Assembly: GCA_014529385.2 (NCBI GenBank)
Contig: CM043944.1
Span: forward strand, 47,842,768 to 47,906,767
Length of the DNA: 64,000 bases
Direction: 5' to 3'
Source: Adiantum capillus-veneris
Taxonomy: Eukaryota; Streptophyta; Polypodiopsida; Polypodiales; Pteridaceae
Each line of letters opens with the position of its first letter. The first letter of the stretch is position 1. Both the position numbers and the translations under genes were made by a program. Below are positions 32,777-43,947 of the stretch, one piece after another. The notes under the pieces are model-generated. The model worked only from the letters and a program-made list of their open reading frames with translations. It was not told the origin of the DNA and did no database searches.

Positions 32777-34952
32777 TTACTCTAAGGCATCATTGTAAGC
32801 ATTTACAAGGTTCATATTAGCCTTAAGCCAGGTTCCTTGCATCCATCTAGCATCTTTAAAAGGATAATTCTTAAACTTGATAAGATATCCTCGGATAATC
32901 TTACCGTTTCTTAATACATTGTCTTCATGTCGTAGGATGGACTCAGATTGAAGTACTTCTTCTTGATCTTTGATTTTTTGAGGGTTTGCAACTATTGCTT
33001 CTTTTGGTGGTGCTCCTTTGTAAGGCTTAAGTAAGCTCTCATGAAAACACTGTGCATGAGCCAATGGTTGGGGAACTTCAACTAATAAGCCATCTCATTG
33101 ATTGGCTTAAGATTTTTTTTTTAAAGGACCATAGTATCTTTTTGCTAGTTTAGCATAATACTCTTGGTGGTTCATAGGATTCTTGCCCGTAGTATGCCTT
33201 AGATGAGCCTTGAGAAACTTTAGCAAGACCCAATCATTTTCCTTAAAGGCTAAGGCTCTTTTGTGCTTATTAGCAACATCCCTTTTTGCCTTTGCTTTGA
33301 GATGGATATAACCTCTTTAATCTTTGGAAAAGATTCTTGTGAGTCTCGGCTATATTTATCAGCAAGAAGATCTTCCCATGTACTTTAAGTAGTAAGGGAC
33401 TTTTGGATCTTCCCTCTTTAACTTCGAAAGGTGCTTTCCCCATAGAAGTATGTACAATATCGTTGTACGCATACTCTATAAGAGATAGGTACTTCCCTCA
33501 TTGAGAACATTGATCTAGTTCCATGACATAGGCTTTTAGTCGCTTCAAGAATCGTTAGATTAGTTCTTTCACTTTGGTCATCCGTTTGTGGATGATAGGC
33601 CAAAAGAGAAATTTGATCTACTTCCTAGATTTTCAAAGAGACCTTCTTAGAAATTACCGGACATTCTAGGATCTTTGTCCGACACTATGGATGTTGGCAA
33701 GCCATGATACTTGAAAATTTGATATCAGGAGAGGGTTGCCATTTGATGTGCCTTAATAGTCTTTTTGACAGGCATAGAGTGTGTTTTCTTCTTAATCCTG
33801 TCGACCACTGAAACAATCCAAGTTGCTTCCCTCAGTCAAATTTTGACTTTTGACATACCACACATTTTGAAACATACTCTTGTATGTTTACTTTTCATGG
33901 TAGACCAACAGGAATACATTTCTACTCCTCAAAGAGAAGATTATGGAATCCTTCTTTGCCCCGCATAATGAGAAGCATGGGATTCATACATGACTTTCTT
34001 ATTGTATGGGTGAATAACACATAGCCTATTGTTGTTTGGAAGATAACCATCCTTCAAGGTGAGTGGTTCTTTTTTCTTCCCTAATGCAAAGGCTGTAATT
34101 ATGTACTTAAAGTCTCGGTTAGTAGCCTACTCATCTATCATAAAAGATAGATAATTGTGAGTTGCTATAGACACCACATTTACCCTTGGCCGTTGTGAAA
34201 GTGCATCGACCACTTGATTGTGCTTGCCAGCAAAGTGAGCAATATGAAATTTAAATTGCGAAAGAAAATTTGCCCACCTCATTTGTTTGTCAGATAGCTT
34301 GGTTTGCATCATGAAGTTCTCGAGGCTTTGTGATCCATTCATAGGATGAATGGAGTCCCCAAGAGATAGCATTTCCACGTGTGTAGGGCATATAGAACAA
34401 CTAGTAGCTCTTTTTTGTATTTGCCCAATACTCGCTTGTCGGAGTTGAGTCTTTGACTCTCATATGCTATGGCATGCCCTTCTTGAAGCAAAATAGCTCC
34501 ACGGCAATCACCACAAGCATCACGTTGGACCTCGAACGGCTTTGAGAGATCTAGTAGTGTGAGCACACGTTGAGAGATAAGCTTCTCTTTAAGCTTCTCA
34601 AAAGCTTCTTCAACTTTTCCAATCCATGAATACTTAACATTCTTTTTTGTTAATTCATGTAGTGGGCCTGCTATTATCGAGAATTTTTCTATGAAGCATC
34701 TATAATATGCACACATACCTACAAAGCTTTGTACCTCCTGTAGATTCCTTAGATTAGGCAATCCTTTTATTACCCCTAACTTTGTTGGATCCATACAGGT
34801 GCCATCTTAGAGATAATGTGACCTAAATATTGAATCTCTTGTAGGAAAATTTCACTTTTCTTTTGATTAATGAAAAGCTTATTCTCTATCACAACTTGAA
34901 AGATCACCTAGAGGTGTCGCTTGTACTCCTCAAGAGAATTTGAGTGGCCCGT
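32777..34952 (-). pseudogene. pol: Element 8 pol: RT end, RNase H, integrase, chromodomain-like tail
   Basis: Minus-strand fragments in several frames. RT C-terminus and RNase H lie at 34127-34794 (QRDACGDCRGAILLQ, YKKELLVVL, ADALSQR-type end). Integrase pieces run to about 33100, with AYHPQTDDQSERTNLTIL at about 33550-33603. The tail at 32777-33064 has YLIKFKNYPFKDARWM and reads through the position where Element 1 has a stop codon. The RT fragment is cut at 34952 by Element 9. Confidence 0.85.
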
Positions 34953-37550
34953 TGTCGGGGAATATGTTCTCAAAACGTGATCCGGGAAGGCGTTGGGCCT
35001 CTGGCTATGAGAGGTGTGAGAGAGAATAGGAACAACGGGTGAAAATGGCTATGGAAATCACCGTAAACTTCAATCAATCAAGTCAATCTTTAAGTACAAC
35101 ATAATCCTTAGCCAAGGTGGATTGTTAATAGCATCGTCACTTGGATCATCTATTAACTAGGAGTTTAAGCTCCCGCTTTACATGATTAACTGGGCCGTTA
35201 ATGACACTGGGGCTAAATTGGATAATTAATCAATCTTCGGACTGATGTCGGTGAAGGAAATTTTTACCTGCCGCTTCACCTGCTTCAACTGCCCTTAGAT
35301 TCTACAAAATTTTATTATGTTCACTGCCTCAATCTTCATGCTTCAATTATTATCAAACGTTCTACGGATTCTTTCTATGTGTGCTTTGCACTGCCTTAAT
35401 AGCCGCTCACAAGATTTGACTATCTCATGTTCTTCAATTGCCATCCGAAGCTTTCAAAGCTCCCTCTACTGCTCTTAATTGCTTTCCTTCCTTGCTCATC
35501 AAGGTCAAGAGAAATCTTACCTTTGAAGCCTTCAAGATTGAGAGAGAGAATGAGAAAGATCCTCAAGAATCACCCCTCCCTTGCTTACACTCTCTGATTA
35601 GTCCCCTCTATACTTAAGAGAGAGATATTGAGAGCTTCGGACTCCAAGCTCGGGTTGAGAGAGAGAGAGAGAGAGAGAAGAGCTTGTCTCCTCATAGATT
35701 ATCCTGCTTTACCTCCTTGTCTTGCCCTTTTTATGATTATCTTCCTCCTGCTCAAATACCCTTCCTCCCTTCATCTCTTTGCTTATGTACGAGAGCGAGA
35801 GAAAGAGAGTGTGACTTCTCGTTGCTCATGCCAATTCCTTCCTTGTCTTGCCCAAGAACGGGAGAGAGAGTTGCTTCTCTCCTTGCTTGTTCGAGAGCCA
35901 GAGAGACAGAGAGAGAGTTATCTCTTTGCTTCCGAATGAGAGTGAAAGCCTTCCTCCTTGCTCGAATCCTCCTTGCCGTGGCTTGAGAGAGAGAATAAGA
36001 AAACCTTCCTTGCCTCTCGTTGCTTCCTCTCCTTCCCTTTTCTTATCCGAGAATGAGAAAGAGAGATCTTCTTGCTTGTGCAAGAGCAAGGAAGAGAGAT
36101 CTTCTTGCTTCAAGAGCTAGAGAGAAATACCCATGGTTCTTTTCCTACTTCCCCTCCTCTCTCTTCCTTCGAATACTTGCCTACGCGACTGCTTCCCTTC
36201 GTAACACGCCCTTGTTCTATTCTATCTCGCTATGCCCTCCAATTTTGATAAAATTAAGCCCCTCCACGCAGTCACGATGCCATGACTGACGTGGCATGGG
36301 ACCCTTCCTGATGACGTGGTAGGCAGGTTGTGGAGTTGCACCAAAATCAACAAAACTAGAGCAAAAAATGAGCGCGTTGGCGAGCTGGGTGATTTAATCC
36401 TCTTGGTTGTGCTCAGTCAATCTATCTCTTGGTTGCTACGAGCTTCCCTTTCCCCCCATGCGCTGCTCGTTGTCTGCCGCCTCGCCATGCCTTTTTTTTT
36501 CCTCACTTTCCCACTTACCCCCTTTCCTTTAAGTTCTTTGGGCGGCCCTAAGGCCCCTTGCCTTGGGCGGCCTTTAGTCCTTTGCTCCATAAAGGCACCA
36601 CATTTTGCATGCGCATCGACCAAAGCATTGCCAAGCACAACATCTTTCTCCAACAGCAACTGTCCAGCTAGGCATATCCCACAATCAATACGCTCCATGA
36701 GACAACATTTCAGACAAAGAGCTCATCAAGAACTTTTTGTGCTCCGTAAATAGCCACCTCATTTGACATGCATATCGGCCAAAGCAACCTAGCACAACAT
36801 TTAGTATTTAATGACAATATCATTGTGAATTTTACTGCTCATATCAATATCTCGTATAATGCCACATGCTTTTTAAGATGCATGTATGGGTGATTGCATT
36901 TGTCGAAAGGCATTCCCTTTGCATTTGGTTAATTTCCCTAGAGCTTCCTTGCCGCAACCAGGTTGGGCGTATCTTGCAATCATTGTTCTGCATAAGATGA
37001 CATTCCGGAACTTGGTCAAAGTCAAAAATTCCTAGATGGCAGAAAGACCAAGGTGACCGATTTGGCACAAAGCTGGCCCCTGGGGAAACTTAAACTGGTA
37101 ATAACTTGGCAACCAGAACTTCGATTGCTGATCTGAAAAGACCGACATGCTCCACAAAGTGATCACTTCAATACCATGCATTCACTTCGTTTCTATCTCC
37201 TCAGTTGCAGTTGCCCAATCCGGTATGGATCTGCATCAACTTAAACTTCAAACTACCATAACTTCTTCGTCGTAGCTTCAATCGACGAGCCGTAAATACA
37301 AGCCGACATAGCACTTCAAGCACTGCATTTCTAGATCATAATCTCCCATCTAAAATCACTTCAAGCATACTCCTTTTTAGCATCATTAAGGCAGCTGTTG
37401 GCCCTTTAAAGCCGCACCTGGCATACATTAACCATAAAAATAGCTTGTTATCAAGCCATGAACACTGATCATTAATCAAGTAAGCTTCAATTAAGCTCGA
37501 TGTGCATCTTCCTCATATATTTCTTAGCATGGTAGTGGAGCTGCACAACA
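34953..37550 (-). repeat. Element 9 3' LTR
   Basis: Sense strand runs TGTTGTGCAGCTCC to CCCCGACA. It matches 40449-43041 across its length. It has GA-rich low-complexity sequence at 35650-36120, and PPR-derived sequence at about 36560-37140. Confidence 0.9.
36560..37140 (-). pseudogene. PPR gene fragment in the 3' LTR of Element 9
   Basis: Minus-strand pieces read CHLGIFDFDQVPECHLMQN, NAITHTCILKSM and KDVVLGNALVDAHAKCGA in different frames. These are consecutive P/L/S-type pentatricopeptide motifs of a plant organellar RNA-binding protein, with frameshifts and stops. The matching copy lies at about 42060-42640. PPR proteins bind organellar RNA; this fragment cannot encode one. Confidence 0.72.
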
Positions 37551-38861
37551 TCCCCCCCTCTGAAACCTGCACAACCTCCGGTCTGTGCCAACAGTATTTT
37601 AATTTGCATCTACTATAGGTACCTTAAGCTCTTTGCCATCTTCAGACTCACGTAAATGGTAAACATATGGAAAATAATATAAGGCTTATACCATATCATC
37701 AATGTTCTAGCTTAATCATTAGATAGCTTCCCATAAAAAACTCTGAACGGTATCTGCCGTATCTCCAAAGCATTCAATTATGGAAAACCTGTTTAGTGAA
37801 CCCCGCCAGACTCAAGTGCTCCAGTTAATGATGCACACACCTTGACCATCAAGCTCCCTTTAGGGAACCCTGTCAAGCTCAACTATGCCTTACTCTGTTT
37901 GCACACGGAATGGGCGTCAACTCCTTTACTTCAAGTTCTGGTAGCAGAACCAACTCAAAAGATGTGAAGATACTTTATCAATTGTCCAAAGATGTCAATT
38001 GGAAGCTAGCCATGTAATCTTATTGAAAGCATAGCCAAAAACTCTTCTAACTTACCATAACCTAGAAACTAAACCCTTGTACCATGCAACCTGCTACAAC
38101 AAATAATTGGTACTCTTCAAATCTGCAACTTGCACTTCAGTAGCCCCCAGGATCAAATGGGAAACCAATCATTTGTCCCACTATGAACATTCCTTTAAAA
38201 AATTTGCACCATCCTCCAAGATCATAGGGAAAATACAAGAATTTCCAATCAGTAGAGCATAAACATAAATTAACCCAAAAATATTCATGAAAACCGCATG
38301 GATCATATGGCATATACGTCAATTGTCCTAGACCATGCATATCTCTGTCACCTCCTGGGTCAAAGCTTAAAATATCCTACATCATAGGGTAACATTAGAT
38401 CCCATATAGCATCGGGTATCACTAAATACTGCCATATCCCCTGTGCAACTGACTCATCCAATTGTCGATCATCAATCATGAGTAAAAGCATTGGTAGTGC
38501 ACTTTCACTCTCACTAGTATTGGAATCCCAATCATGCATATCTCAATACATCAAGTCTCTGGCAAAAATCTCTTCATTAGGCTCGCAAGATGCATCAAAA
38601 AATAATTCTCTATCCTGTAGAGGCTCAAAATCAAGTAGAGCATCATCCAACAACTGCATAAGGTCATCATCAGCTGCATCTGAGCAAACTTGCTCATGCA
38701 TGAATCTAAATTAATTGGTATCCTTAGCATCTATATTTGAGAATCCTTCCAAAGCTTTGTCCAATAAGCACATAAGTTCTAGGTCCACCGCTTCATACGG
38801 TTCCTCCATCCTGCACATCTTAAGCTGCTGTAAACTAAGATTTCCACATATGACATGCATA
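37551..38861 (-). other. Element 9 3' internal region with decayed repeats
   Basis: Mostly non-coding. At 38137-38370 a frame contains four degenerate units ending FDPGGD, YDPCGF, YDLGGW and FDPGGY, about 20-28 residues apart, which suggests a decayed tandem repeat in a longer former coding region. The region ends in the polypurine tract next to the LTR at 37551-37566. Confidence 0.6.
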
Positions 38862-39413
38862 CTAAATAATCTGTTGTAAACTGCTCTTCAAGTCTTTCAC
38901 AATCATCCAAATATATTTGCACTTCTGTAGCACAAAGTTCAGCTGCACATTGAAAATTTTATCTATTGCCTTGTCTATATCATCGGCACAATGAAACCAA
39001 TCATATTCAACACCAAGAGATTGTACTTCACTATGCACCCCCTCTGAATCAGCATCATCAAGTTCATGATCATTCTGCCATAGTGTGAGCCTTGTGTCAC
39101 AAAATCTTGATAAAGAAGAGGTTTGATCCCCTTCTAAATCAGTAGCAAATTCAGGATCAGTTTGCCACATTGGCAGCACTAGGTCACATAAACTTGTCAA
39201 AGAAGGAGTTTGCACCCCCTCTGAATCATCATCATCACATTCAAGATTAGTTTTCCACTTTGGTAGCTCGGCATCACAACAACTTGTCAATGAAGGAGTC
39301 TGCACCCCCTTTGAATCAACATTTTGCAAATCTTCAAACACATACTCTTGCTTAACGAAGTCCTCAAAATCTGGTATATCCAAATTCGATAAATCTAGTA
39401 GACCCAAATCCAT
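38862..39413 (-). pseudogene. Acidic repeat protein of Element 9, C-terminal part
   Basis: A 183-residue ORF starting MDLGLLDLSNLDIPDF. Residues about 33-130 hold three and a half tandem copies of a roughly 30-residue unit: D(S/L)(K/E)G(V/D)QTPSLTS, a cysteine-aspartate, then LP.W(K/Q)T and an acidic spacer. It ends with CADDIDKAIDKIFNVQLNF. The function is not recognised. Composition (Asp/Glu rich, repeated SLTS and W) resembles neither Gag nor a protease. It was probably joined to the ORFs at 39466-40403. Confidence 0.55.
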
Positions 39414-39465
39414 GGTCCTACTGCTCTCAATTTCAGCCTTGCTTTGACCTATAACATCTGTATCA

Positions 39466-40403
39466 TCAATCAGCCTCTATGGTAGAATTTGTACCAGTAT
39501 CATCAATCAACTCTATGGTAGAATCTATACCAGTGTCATCAATCATCTGTATGGTAGAATATGTACCAAAAAAAATTTGCTCTAATTCTGAGTCAATAGC
39601 AAAAGTATCAGTTGAAACCGGATCTTCATGCATGTTTACTTGAATATGGTTGCACTCATTCACCTGCACAATTTCTTCTTGAGCTTTAGCCAATTCGTGT
39701 TTTGATCCCTTGATTTCTTTTCCTCATGTACTGCATGTATAGGTTCTTTGCAAAATTCACCATGTGTATCTTGAGGCTGTAGAGCCTCACCCTCAAAGAC
39801 TTCTACTTCATGCAAGGCATCTGCAAAACCCAACTTTTCATACACATCTTTAACTATGTCTTCATCATTAGCTTGTAAGAAGGTAGCATCTTGTACAATA
39901 CACTCATCAATCACAGCTTCTAATTTTGATCGTACTTGTCCTCGAATATCTGCGTAGTTTGATATACTTGGACTCTGTTCTTGATAGCGTGCATAATGCT
40001 CATAACTTACTTGTACAATAGCTTCTTTAAAGTATTCCCAGTTGTCATTGCAAGCTTTGATAACCTCTTGAATCTGCTCCTTCGAATCTGAACTCACTAA
40101 CTGCTCAAGAGATCTGATCATTAACTCTTCTGGTATCACTCTTAACTTGGTTTCCAGATCATAACACTCTAGGTAGCCTTTTGGATCATATCCATTGAAG
40201 ACTCGTCTCTCTTCGTCTACCGCATCTAAAACTGCATCCAAAGTTTCATCCTTTTAATTCTTCTTCTTCATGGTCTCTATTTCAAGCAGAGATCCTTGAA
40301 CCAATTGAAACATCTTTGAAAAATCTGGAACTGTTGACTTATCATCAAAACCATTTGCACTTAACTCTTCAATCAACTTCATCATCTGCTCTAAATTCTC
40401 CAT
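39466..40403 (-). pseudogene. Acidic protein of Element 9, N-terminal part
   Basis: Starts MENLEQMMKLIEELSANG, shortly after the primer-site candidate. A TAA follows after 49 residues and the same frame continues KDETLDAVLDAVDEERRVF to a frameshift near 39705, then KAQEEIVQVNECNHIQ. A small repeat STIELIDDTGTN occurs two to three times near the end (about 39470-39560). It is acidic and mostly helical in appearance. No Gag zinc knuckle is present. The position would suit Gag, but there is no sequence support for that; a captured host gene is an alternative. Confidence 0.55.
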
Positions 40404-40423
40404 CTTTACCTCCCACACTGGCT

Positions 40424-40448
40424 TGTCTCGAGTCGGGTTCACCAAAGA
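40424..40448 (-). other. Primer-binding site candidate of Element 9
   Basis: On the minus strand TTTGGTGAACCCGACTCGAG lies two to three bases after the LTR end. The TGG start and position suit a primer site. It is neither the tRNA-Met nor the tRNA-Asp type and I could not assign the tRNA. Confidence 0.5.
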
Positions 40449-41029
40449 TATCGAGGGATATGTTCTCAAAACGTGAGTCAGGAAGGCGCTGGGTCTCTGC
40501 CTGTGAGAGGTGTGAGAGAGAATAGGAACAACAAGTGAAAATGGCTATGGAAATCACCGTAAACTTCAATTAATCAACTCAAGCTTTAAATACAACTTAA
40601 TCCTTAGCCAAGGCAGATTGTTAACGACACCGTCACTTGGATCACCGAATAACTAGGAGTTTAAGCTCCTGTTTTACAGGATTAACCGGGTCATTAACGA
40701 CATCGGGGCTTAACAAGATGATTAATCAATCTTCGGATTGATGTCGGTGAAGGAAATATTTGCCTGCCGCTTTACCTGCTTAAGCTGCCCTTGGATTCTA
40801 CAAAGTTTAATTATATTCACTGCCTCAATCTTCATGCTTCAATTATTGTCAAACGTTCTGAAGCTTCTCGCTCTATGTGCTTTGCACTACCTTAATTGCC
40901 GCTCACAAGATTTGACTTTCTCATGTTCTTCAATTGCCATCCGAAGCTTTTAAAGCTCCCTCTACCGCTCTTTATTACTTTCTTTCCTTACTCATCAAGG
41001 TCAAGAGAAAGCTTACCTTTGAAGCCTTC

Positions 41030-41070
<41 letters not shown>

Positions 41071-41167
41071 AAAGATCCTCAAGAATCACCCCTCCCTTGC
41101 TTACACTCTCTGATTCCTCCCCTCTATACTTAAGAGAGAGATATTGAGAGCTTTGGACTCCGAGCTC

Positions 41168-41227
<60 letters not shown>

Positions 41228-43041
41228 TGTCTCCTCATAGCTTATCTTGGTTTACCTCCTTGTCTTTCCCTTTTTTTAATTATCTTCCTCCTCCTCAAAT
41301 ACCCTTCCTCCCTTCGTCTCTTTGCTTATGTCTGAGAGCGAGAGAAAGAGAGTGTGACTTATCCTTGCTCTTGCCAATTTCTTCCTTGTCTTGCCCAAGA
41401 ACGAGAGAGAGAGAGAGAGTTATCTCTTTGCTTCCGAATGAGAGTGAAAGCCTTCCTCCTTGCTCAAATCCTCCTTGCCGTGGCTTGAGAAAGAGAATAA
41501 GAAAACCTTCCTTGCCTCTTGTTGCTTCCTCTCCTTCCCTTTGCTTTCCAAGAACAAGAAAGAGTGATCTTCTTGCTTGTGTGAGAGTGAGGAAGAGAGA
41601 TCTTCTTGCTTCAAGAGCTAGAGAGAAAGAGCCATGGTTCTTTTCCTGCTTCCCCTCCTCTCTCTTCCTTCGAATACTTGTATGTGCCTACTTCCCTTCG
41701 TAACACGTCCTTGTTCTATTCTATCTCGCTATGCCCTCCAATTTTGCTAAAAATAAGCCCCTCCACGCAGTCACGGCGCCGTGACTGACGTGGCATGGGA
41801 CCCTTCTCGATGATGTGGCAGGCGCGGGTTATGGAGCTGCACCAAAATCAACAAAAATGGAGCCAAAAATGAGCGCACTGGCAAGCTGGGTGATTTACTC
41901 CTCTTGGCCATGTTGAGTCGAGCTCTCTCTTGGTTGCTACAAGCTTCCCTTTCCCCCCCTGCGCTGCTCGCTGTCTGCCGCTTCGCCATGCCTTTTTTTC
42001 CCTCAATTTCCCAATTACCCCTTTTAAGTCCTTTGGGCGGCCCTAAGGCCCCTTGCCTTGGGTGGCCTTTAGTCCTTTGCTCCATAAAGGCACCACATTT
42101 TGCATGCGCATCGACCAAAGCATTGCCAAGCACAACATCTTTCTCCATAGCACCTGTCGATCTAGGCATATCCCACAATCAATACGCTCCATGAGACGAC
42201 ATTTGAGACAAAGAGCTCATAAGAACTTTTTGTGCTTTTGTAAATAACCACCTCATTTGACATGCATATCAGCCAAAGTAGCCTAGCACAACATTTAGTA
42301 TTTAATGACAATATCATCGTGAATTTTACTGCCCATATGAACATCTTGTATAATGCCACATGCTTTTAAGATGCATGTATAGGTGATTGCATTTGCCGGA
42401 AGGCATTCCCTTCGCATTTGGTTAATTTCCCTAGAGCGTCCTGGCCGCAACCAGGCTGGGTGTATCTTGCAATCATTGTTCTGCATAAGATGACATTTTG
42501 AAACTTGGTCAAAGTCAAAAATTCCCAGATGGCAGACCGACCGAGGCGACCGACCTGGCACGAAACTAGCCCCCGGGGAAAGTTAAACTGGTAATAACTT
42601 GGCAACCAGAATTCCGATTGCTGATCTGAAAAGACCGAAGTGCTCCACAAAGTGATCACTTCAATACCATGCATTCGCTTCATTTATGTACCCTTAGTTG
42701 CAGTTGCCCAATCGGGTACGGATCTGCATCAACTTAAACTTCAAACTGCCATAGCTTCTTCACCTAGCTTCAATCGATGAGCCTTAAAGACAAGCCAGTA
42801 GAGCATTTCAAGCACTACAACTCTATATCATAATCTCTCATATGTAAACACTTCAAGCATACTCCTTTTTAGCATCATTACGGCATCTGTTGGCCCTTTA
42901 AAGTCACATCTGTCATACATTAACCGTAAAAATAGCTTGTTCCAGGCCCTGAACACTGATCATTAATCAGGTAAGCTTCAATTAAGCTCAATGCGCATCT
43001 TCCTCGTATATGTCTTAGCATGGTAGTGGAGCTGCACAACA
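40449..43041 (-). repeat. Element 9 5' LTR
   Basis: Matches the left LTR. Its inner end is mutated (TATCGAGGGATATG on the plus strand against TGTCGGGGAATATG at 34953). It contains (GA)n tracts at 41035-41065 and 41173-41225. Confidence 0.9.
42060..42640 (-). pseudogene. PPR gene fragment in the 5' LTR of Element 9
   Basis: The better preserved copy. Minus-strand frames give MIARYTQPGCGQDALG, NAITYTCILKACG, then VHMGSKIHDDIVIKY, SNVVSWSVLIVGYA and KDVVLGNALVDAHAKCGA. These follow each other as in a tandem PPR protein (W/N..MI..Y, ITYTCILKACG, KIH, VVLGNALVD.YAKCG). Indels shift the frame several times. Confidence 0.78.
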
Positions 43042-43259
43042 CCGTGGCACATGAAATCTATTTTTCATATAGTCGACACACAAGTGATATGTGTCGTCTT
43101 TCTTTTGCACTAAAAGTACTGATGAACTAAATGGAGAGGAGCTAGGCCTCACCATCCCTTTTTCCACCAATTCTTGCACTTGCCTCATGATCTCCTCTTG
43201 TTGAGCTTGTAAAACTCAATAAGGAGGTTTATTAGGCGATGAGCTTCCTGGTGGGAGCT
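43042..43259 (-). pseudogene. pol: Element 8 RT N-terminal fragment
   Basis: The minus strand matches 4020-4205 of Element 1, including the segment before KKDGTYCM and a deletion of about 23 bases. It ends at CCACGG, where Element 9 begins. Confidence 0.8.
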
Positions 43260-43947
43260 CTATTGCATGGTCATTATCCCTCGTTTTGGAGGTAGCTCTC
43301 TAGGGATGTCATCAATGAAAACATCTTGGAATCCATTTAGGAAATTAGACAACTCTAATTCCTCTTGCTTCCCTTTATTTCTGCTTGTGAAACCATTGAA
43401 ATCATTCATAGATTCTCCAACAAAAATCATATACACAGAAGTAGAGCTTCTCATGGACTTATCAAAAGCAAGCGTATTTACCAGGGATATGGTGTTCCTC
43501 GACTCATTAGCATCTATGTACATGTGCTTTTCCCTATAGGTGAAGTAGATTCTCCTTTCAGGGAACTTCATATTGAAATCCATGCGGTTAAACCATGGTG
43601 CCCCAACAATAACATCCTCATGTTTGAGAGGGGAGATGAAGAAATCCTCTTTGTCCACATAGCTTTGGACATAAAGCCTCAATTTTCCAATTAAGGGAGT
43701 AACTGAGACGTCTTGTCCCTTGATAGCTCCATTGGCTTTCAATGCATCTCCCATCCTTGTGGGCTTGTATGCCTAGCTTGGTGGTCAACTCCGTGGATAT
43801 GAAGTTGTGAGTTGAACCAGGGTCAAACAAAATAAAGGTATCATGCTCTTGCATCTTTTCCCAAGCATAGGAAAGGATAAATCCTTGGAAATGAGCATCC
43901 TCTTTTGGAGCTTCAACCATAGAGGCTCTAGGAGGTTCATTGAACAC
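43260..43947 (-). pseudogene. pro: Element 8 protease
   Basis: Two overlapping frames. The catalytic motif is FDPGSTHNFIS (aspartate codon at 43822-43824), and the second-half motif is VIVGAPWFNRM. The frame runs on into the pol N-terminus (GFQDVFIDDIP), which shows that protease and RT were one frame in this family. A frameshift near 43740 splits it. Confidence 0.83.

Larger units (their letters stand above)
34953..43041 (-). mobile_element. Element 9: non-autonomous LTR retrotransposon with 2.6 kb LTRs and PPR debris
   Basis: Two long LTRs (34953-37550 and 40449-43041) flank 2.9 kb of internal sequence. The sense strand is minus: a purine tract GAGGGGGGGA abuts the left LTR and a primer-site candidate abuts the right one. 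A 4-bp duplication CCGT flanks it (34949-34952, 43042-43045). There is no RT, RNase H or integrase. The internal part encodes an acidic repetitive protein. The LTRs contain decayed pentatricopeptide-repeat coding sequence. About 260 bases of target RT sequence are missing next to the insertion. It is of the LARD type (large non-autonomous derivative). Confidence 0.88.

Noticed and set aside
34944-34961. A plus-strand sequence resembling a tRNA-Asp primer site (TGGCCCGTTGTCGGGGA).
   Set aside because: It spans the target duplication and the first bases of the Element 9 LTR; comparison with the other LTR and the CCGT duplication explains it as chance.
35628-36120. Overlapping ORFs rich in RERER and Ser/Leu/Pro in the Element 9 LTR.
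   Set aside because: They come from GA-rich low-complexity sequence; the right LTR copy does not keep the same frames.
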